Part shown: piece by piece, positions 6,406-8,952 of the stretch | Numbering within the stretch: the stretch's first letter is position 1 | Layout of the letters: each line of letters begins with the position of its first letter | Source of the DNA: Iamia sp052038315 | GTDB lineage: Bacteria; Actinomycetota; Acidimicrobiia; Acidimicrobiales; Iamiaceae | Length of the DNA: 8,952 nt | Direction: 5' to 3' | Assembly: GCA_052038315.1 (NCBI GenBank) | Contig: JBQGCF010000022.1 | Coordinates: 1-8,952 of the forward strand | Notes under the pieces: model-generated | What the model saw: the letters and a program-made list of their open reading frames with translations, nothing else | Told to the model about the DNA's origin: nothing | Database searches by the model: none | Translations under genes and position numbers: made by a program

Positions 6406-6433
6406 TTGACCCGCGGGTCAGGTCTGCTAGATC
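6406..6433 (+). promoter_or_regulatory. Promoter of the thiolase-like gene (-35 TTGACC, 16 bp, -10 TAGATC)
   Basis: TTGACC (6406-6411) and TAGATC (6428-6433) are 16 bp apart, a good sigma70/HrdB-type pair. The -10 ends 7 bases before GTG 6441, pointing to leaderless initiation there. Confidence 0.6.
6407..6420. promoter_or_regulatory. Perfect 14-bp palindrome TGACCCGCGGGTCA overlapping the -35 box
   Basis: The sequence is identical to its own reverse complement and covers five bases of the -35 box plus the upstream half of the spacer. This is a classic place for a TetR- or MarR-type repressor. A second, weaker dyad (GTCTG 6422-6426, CAGAC 6433-6437) surrounds the -10 box immediately downstream. 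No regulator gene lies nearby. Confidence 0.55.
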
Positions 6434-6440
6434 AGACGGC

Positions 6441-7625
6441 GTGCCTGACCACCCTCTCCGCGGCGCGGCCGCCATCGTCGGCGTGGCCGACGCGGCCGAC
6501 GCCAGCGGGCAGATCCCGGGCACGATCGCCCAGATCGAGGCCCGCATGATCCGGGAGGCGCTCGACGACGCCGGCCTCACGCTGGCCGACGTCGACGGCG
6601 TCGCCATCAACAACGCCGTGGGCTGGGCCGCCAGCCTCGAGCTGGCCGAGCGCCTGGGCATCACGCCCCGCTGGACCGACACGACCCAGACCGGCGGGTC
6701 GAGCTTCGAGATCCACGTCCAGCACGCGGCGGCGGCCATCGCCCTCGGCCTGGCCGACGTGGTGGTCGTCGTCTACGCCGCCACCCCTCGCTCCGACTTC
6801 AAGCGGGGCACCGGGGGTTGGGGCAGCCGGGCGATCGGCGGGGTCACGCCCAACATGGAGTGGGAGTTCCCGCACGGCCTGCGCCTCCCGATGGGCGCCT
6901 ACGCCCTGGCCGCCAGCCGCCACATGCACGAGTTCGGGACGACCTCCGAGCAGCTGGCCGAGATCGCCGTGCAGACCCGGGAGTGGGCGACGATGAACCC
7001 GCGGGCCCGGCTGCAGGACCCGATCACCGTCGAGGACGTGCTGGCCTCGCCCATGGAGGCCTCGCCGCTCCACAAGCTCGACTGCTGCCTGGTCACCGAT
7101 GGCGCCGGCGCCGTCGTGCTCACCAGCGTCGAGCGGGCCCGGGACCTGAGGAAGCCGCCGGTCGCCGTGCTCGGCGCCGGGGTCGGCCACACCCACTCGA
7201 TGATCAGCGAGATGCCCGACCTGACCACCACCGGTGGCGTCGTCTCCGGCCGGGAGGCCTTCGGGATCGCCGGGCTGAGCCCGTCCGACGTCGACGTGGT
7301 CGAGCTCTACGACAGCTTCACCATCACCGTGCTCCTCGCCCTGGAGGACCTCGGCTTCTGCGCCAAGGGCGAGGGCGGCGCCTTCGTCTCCGACGGCCCG
7401 CTGCGGCCCGGCGGCTCGCTCCCCGCCAACACCAACGGCGGTGGCCTGGCCTACACCCACCCCGGCCAGTACGGCATGTTCCTGCTGGTCGAGGCGGTGC
7501 GCCAGCTGCGCGGCGAGGGGGGACCCCGCCAGGTGCCGGACGCCGAGGTGGCGGTGGCCCACGGCAGCGGTGGCGTGCTCAGCGCCATGGCCACGGTGAT
7601 CCTCGGGACGGAGGCGACGATCTGA
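6441..7625 (+). CDS. Thiolase-fold lipid-transfer-type protein (Ltp2-like, probable non-thiolytic aldolase)
   Basis: The 394-residue protein has the thiolase fold but lacks both thiolase cysteines. The nucleophile position reads Q-T-G-G-S-S-F (83-89), and the C-terminal C-x-G position reads A-H-G-S-G-G-V-L-S (373-381). The thiolase histidine survives in T-H-P-G-Q-Y-G-M-F (339-347, H340). E-L-Y-D-S-F-T (288-294) and G-E-G-G-x-F-V (310-316) match the SCPx/Ltp branch. In steroid catabolism Ltp2 of this branch is a retro-aldolase that works only with a DUF35 partner, and a DUF35 gene overlaps this stop codon by one base. A carbon-carbon cleavage of a CoA-linked side chain is therefore the best inference; the substrate is unknown. 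GTG 6441 is chosen because it follows a good promoter by 7 bases. Longer frames reach into the P450 gene and are not credible. Confidence 0.87.
   Translation: MPDHPLRGAAAIVGVADAADASGQIPGTIAQIEARMIREALDDAGLTLADVDGVAINNAVGWAASLELAERLGITPRWTDTTQTGGSSFEIHVQHAAAAIALGLADVVVVVYAATPRSDFKRGTGGWGSRAIGGVTPNMEWEFPHGLRLPMGAYALAASRHMHEFGTTSEQLAEIAVQTREWATMNPRARLQDPITVEDVLASPMEASPLHKLDCCLVTDGAGAVVLTSVERARDLRKPPVAVLGAGVGHTHSMISEMPDLTTTGGVVSGREAFGIAGLSPSDVDVVELYDSFTITVLLALEDLGFCAKGEGGAFVSDGPLRPGGSLPANTNGGGLAYTHPGQYGMFLLVEAVRQLRGEGGPRQVPDAEVAVAHGSGGVLSAMATVILGTEATI
7610..7614 (+). promoter_or_regulatory. Shine-Dalgarno of the DUF35 gene
   Basis: GGAGG lies inside the end of the thiolase-like gene, 10 bases before ATG 7625. 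It supports translation as a coupled operon gene. Confidence 0.6.
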
Positions 7626-8062
7626 TGGCCGACGACCAGCCCACCGAGGAGCGCCCGAAGCGCTTCGCACCGCCCCAGTCGCCGGCCGGCACACCGTTCT
7701 GGGACGCCAGCCGGGAGCAGCGCTTCACGCTCCCGTGGTGCGCCGACTGCGGCGAGCCCCACTGGTACCCCCGCGGCTTCTGCCCGTCGTGCCTCTCCGA
7801 CGACATCGAGTGGCGCGATGCCGAGGGCGAGGGCACCGTCCACGCCGTCTCCGTCCAGCCCAAGCCCAACCACCCCGGGTTGGGCGACCGGGCGCCGTAC
7901 GCCGTCGTCCTCGTCGACCTGGTCGAGGGCGTCCGCATGATGCTGCAGGTCGCTGCGCCGGCCGACCCGTGGGCCGTCGCCGTGGGCGATCCCGTCCGCA
8001 TCGGCTGGGAGGAGCTGCCCGACGGCCGCCACCTCCCGACGGCGGTCGTCGCCGGCCGCTAG
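7625..8062 (+). CDS. DUF35 / OB-fold acyl-CoA-associated zinc-ribbon protein (ChsH2-DUF35-like)
   Basis: The 145-residue protein has the two parts of the DUF35 family. A rubredoxin-like zinc ribbon uses C39, C42, C53 and C56 (W-C-A-D-C-G and F-C-P-S-C-L). An OB-fold spans about 64-140, with G-x-G-T-V-H-A-V-S-V (68-77) and the A-P-Y-A-V-V-L-V-D-L strand (90-99). It has no catalytic motif of its own. Family members bind and support thiolase-fold or hydratase partners, and in ChsH2 the DUF35 domain pairs with the aldolase Ltp2. Its ATG shares one base with the TGA of the thiolase-like gene, so the two are made together, probably as a heteromeric complex. Unlike ChsH2 there is no fused MaoC hydratase domain. 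The N-terminal P-F-W-D-A helix is typical of stand-alone members. Confidence 0.9.
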   Translation: MADDQPTEERPKRFAPPQSPAGTPFWDASREQRFTLPWCADCGEPHWYPRGFCPSCLSDDIEWRDAEGEGTVHAVSVQPKPNHPGLGDRAPYAVVLVDLVEGVRMMLQVAAPADPWAVAVGDPVRIGWEELPDGRHLPTAVVAGR

Positions 8063-8068
8063 CGCCGG
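8052..8068. terminator. Weak hairpin at the convergent ends of the DUF35 and hypothetical genes
   Basis: CCGGC (8052-8056) and GCCGG (8064-8068) enclose a 7-base loop with the shared CTAG stop region, itself inside the palindrome CGCTAGCG (8057-8064). A shared terminator is possible, with no T-run to support it. Confidence 0.3.
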
Positions 8069-8379
8069 GGGACCGACGCGGCGATCTCCGAGGCCGCGGC
8101 GGCGACCGTCCGGACCTCCTGCCACGGACCGGCCCGCCGGCCGATCTCGAGCCGGCGGCGCACGGCCACGTACAGGACCGGGCCTGTCCATCCCTCGGCG
8201 GTGTGCGGTCCCGTCCAGACCATGAAGCCGTCGACGGTGTGCAGCCGCTCCCGGTAGCGCACGGCGTGGACGCTGGCCTGGTAGCGCCGGTCCATCCGCA
8301 CGGCGACGGCCTTCATGGCGTCGATGGTGAGGTCGCGGCCGCCGTCGTCCGAGTCGCCCTCCAGCCCCATCGCGATCAT
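8059..8379 (-). CDS. Hypothetical small protein, no recognised family
   Basis: This is a 106-residue protein I do not recognise. It has strong G/C third positions and a balanced composition, unlike the Arg/Pro-rich shadow frames, so I judge it real. An acidic Gly/Asp-rich N-terminus (7-17) precedes an amphipathic helix with A-V-R-M-D-R-R-Y (26-33). Then comes an aromatic stretch V-D-G-F-M-V-W-T-G-P-H-T (49-60), a hydrophobic strand G-P-V-L-Y-V-A-V (66-73) and a basic patch R-R-R-L-E-I-G-R-R (74-82). No signal peptide, membrane segment or metal motif is seen. Start ATG 8379 is tentative, with ATG 8370 and an ATG near 8316 as alternatives; no good ribosome site distinguishes them. It converges with the DUF35 gene, overlapping its stop by 4 bases, and diverges from carD across about 84 bases. 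Confidence 0.6.
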   Translation of the reverse strand: MIAMGLEGDSDDGGRDLTIDAMKAVAVRMDRRYQASVHAVRYRERLHTVDGFMVWTGPHTAEGWTGPVLYVAVRRRLEIGRRAGPWQEVRTVAAAASEIAASVPRR

Positions 8380-8423
8380 GCCGCCAGTCCAGCACGGGCT
8401 GAGGATCCGGAGCGCAGAGATGG

Positions 8424-8429
8424 CACAAT
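8424..8429 (+). promoter_or_regulatory. Candidate -10 box of carD, flanked by a dyad
   Basis: CACAAT would give a leader of about 28 bases ahead of the carD GTG. No convincing -35 is seen. AGCGCA (8411-8416) and TGCGCT (8432-8437) form inverted 6-bp arms around this box. Confidence 0.35.
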
Positions 8430-8451
8430 GGTGCGCTGCCCTTCGCGCCCC

Positions 8452-8456
8452 AGGAG
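8452..8456 (+). promoter_or_regulatory. Shine-Dalgarno of carD
   Basis: AGGAG ends 7 bases before GTG 8464 and decides that start, which also matches the N-terminus of mycobacterial CarD. Confidence 0.75.
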
Positions 8457-8463
8457 CCTGCTT

Positions 8464-8943
8464 GTGACCTTCAAGGTCGGTGACCGCGTCGTCTACCCGC
8501 ACCACGGTGCTGCGGTGATCAAGAAGAAGGAGAAGATCGAGGCCTTCGGCGAGAAGAAGGAGTACCTCGTCCTCCACATGGTCCACGGCGAGCTGACGCT
8601 GCGGGTCCCGGTCGACAAGGCCGAGGAGGTGGGCATGCGCCCGCCGATCTCGAAGTCCGACGTCGAGGACCTCTTCCGGCTGATCGGCAAGCGCGACGTG
8701 CGCGAGCCCGCCAACTGGAGCCGGCGGTTCAAGAACCACCAGGAGAAGATGAAGTCGGGCGACGTCTACCAGGTCGCCGAGGTGGTCCGGAACCTCGCCC
8801 TGCGCGAGGCCGGCAAGGGCCTGTCGACGGCCGAGAAGTCGATGCTCGAGCGGGCCCGGGGCATCCTCGTGTCCGAGCTCAGCTTCGCCCTCGACGTCAC
8901 CGAGGAGCAGGCCCTCGACAAGCTCAACGCCGGCCTGCAGTAG
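8464..8943 (+). CDS. carD: CarD family transcriptional regulator
   Basis: The 159-residue protein aligns along its whole length with mycobacterial CarD. The N-terminal RNA polymerase-interacting domain (about 1-53) opens with F-K-V-G-D-R-V-V-Y-P-H-H-G-A-A (3-17) and includes R47 in L-R-V-P. The helical C-terminal DNA-binding domain contains E-P-A-N-W-S-R-R (81-88), with W85 at the same position as the tryptophan that props open the -10 bubble. CarD binds the RNA polymerase beta subunit and stabilises open complexes, setting rRNA and many other promoters; it is essential in mycobacteria. The GTG start is supported by the Shine-Dalgarno and by this alignment. After the TAG stop, TAGGAGA offers a Shine-Dalgarno for a further gene just outside the window, often ispD in actinobacteria (inference). 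Confidence 0.96.
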   Translation: MTFKVGDRVVYPHHGAAVIKKKEKIEAFGEKKEYLVLHMVHGELTLRVPVDKAEEVGMRPPISKSDVEDLFRLIGKRDVREPANWSRRFKNHQEKMKSGDVYQVAEVVRNLALREAGKGLSTAEKSMLERARGILVSELSFALDVTEEQALDKLNAGLQ

Positions 8944-8952
8944 GAGACTCGG

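Noticed and set aside
6432..7694. 420-residue open frame on the - strand opposite the thiolase-like gene
   Set aside because: Repetitive Gly/Ala/Val/Asp composition and no domain signature, while the + strand frame has full thiolase-fold motifs.
7735..8463. Long in-frame extension upstream of carD
   Set aside because: It runs through the DUF35 gene and the carD leader in the wrong frame with Arg/Pro-rich translation; the Shine-Dalgarno and CarD alignment place the start at 8464.
8420..8467. 15-codon open frame in the carD leader whose TGA overlaps the carD GTG
   Set aside because: It could be a coupled leader peptide, but it starts upstream of the inferred transcription start and has no ribosome site, so chance is more likely.

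Overview
This is a very GC-rich window with almost exclusive use of G/C at third codon positions. It reads as an actinobacterial chromosome, most likely of the Acidimicrobiia type (inference). The support is an RF2 without the E. coli-type frameshift, an ftsE-ftsX pair directly behind prfB, a CarD regulator close to the mycobacterial one, and several genes that start a few bases after a TANNNT -10 box with no Shine-Dalgarno sequence.

Bases 1-3727 hold a conserved housekeeping block on the + strand. It contains the C-terminal end of a flavin-dependent pyridine nucleotide-disulfide oxidoreductase, an RDD-family membrane protein, peptide chain release factor 2 (prfB), and the divisome ABC-type pair ftsE and ftsX. 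smpB, which often follows ftsX in actinobacteria, is absent here. Instead there is a gene-free stretch of about 270 bases (3728-3999) with three hairpins and a repeated 13-mer.

Bases 4000-5024 hold two small + strand genes, a DinB/mycothiol-isomerase-like protein and a SnoaL/NTF2-like protein. Each has its own apparent leaderless promoter. Bases 5028-8062 form a lipid-catabolism-like locus. A cytochrome P450 on the - strand diverges from a + strand pair made of a thiolase-fold protein lacking both catalytic cysteines and a DUF35 zinc-ribbon/OB-fold protein. That pair resembles the Ltp2/ChsH2-DUF35 aldolase of steroid side-chain breakdown. The 144 bp between the divergent starts is dense in dyad symmetry (a 13/14 inverted repeat, a perfect 14-bp palindrome on a -35 box, and a CAAGnnCTTG site) and is the most interesting part of the window.

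Bases 8059-8379 encode a small unrecognised - strand protein. It diverges from carD (8464-8943), which encodes an RNA polymerase-binding global transcription regulator and ends just before the right edge. I saw no mobile elements, CRISPR arrays, tRNAs or rRNAs. I found no wholly new system; the P450/aldolase-like locus with its compact control region is the best candidate for follow-up.
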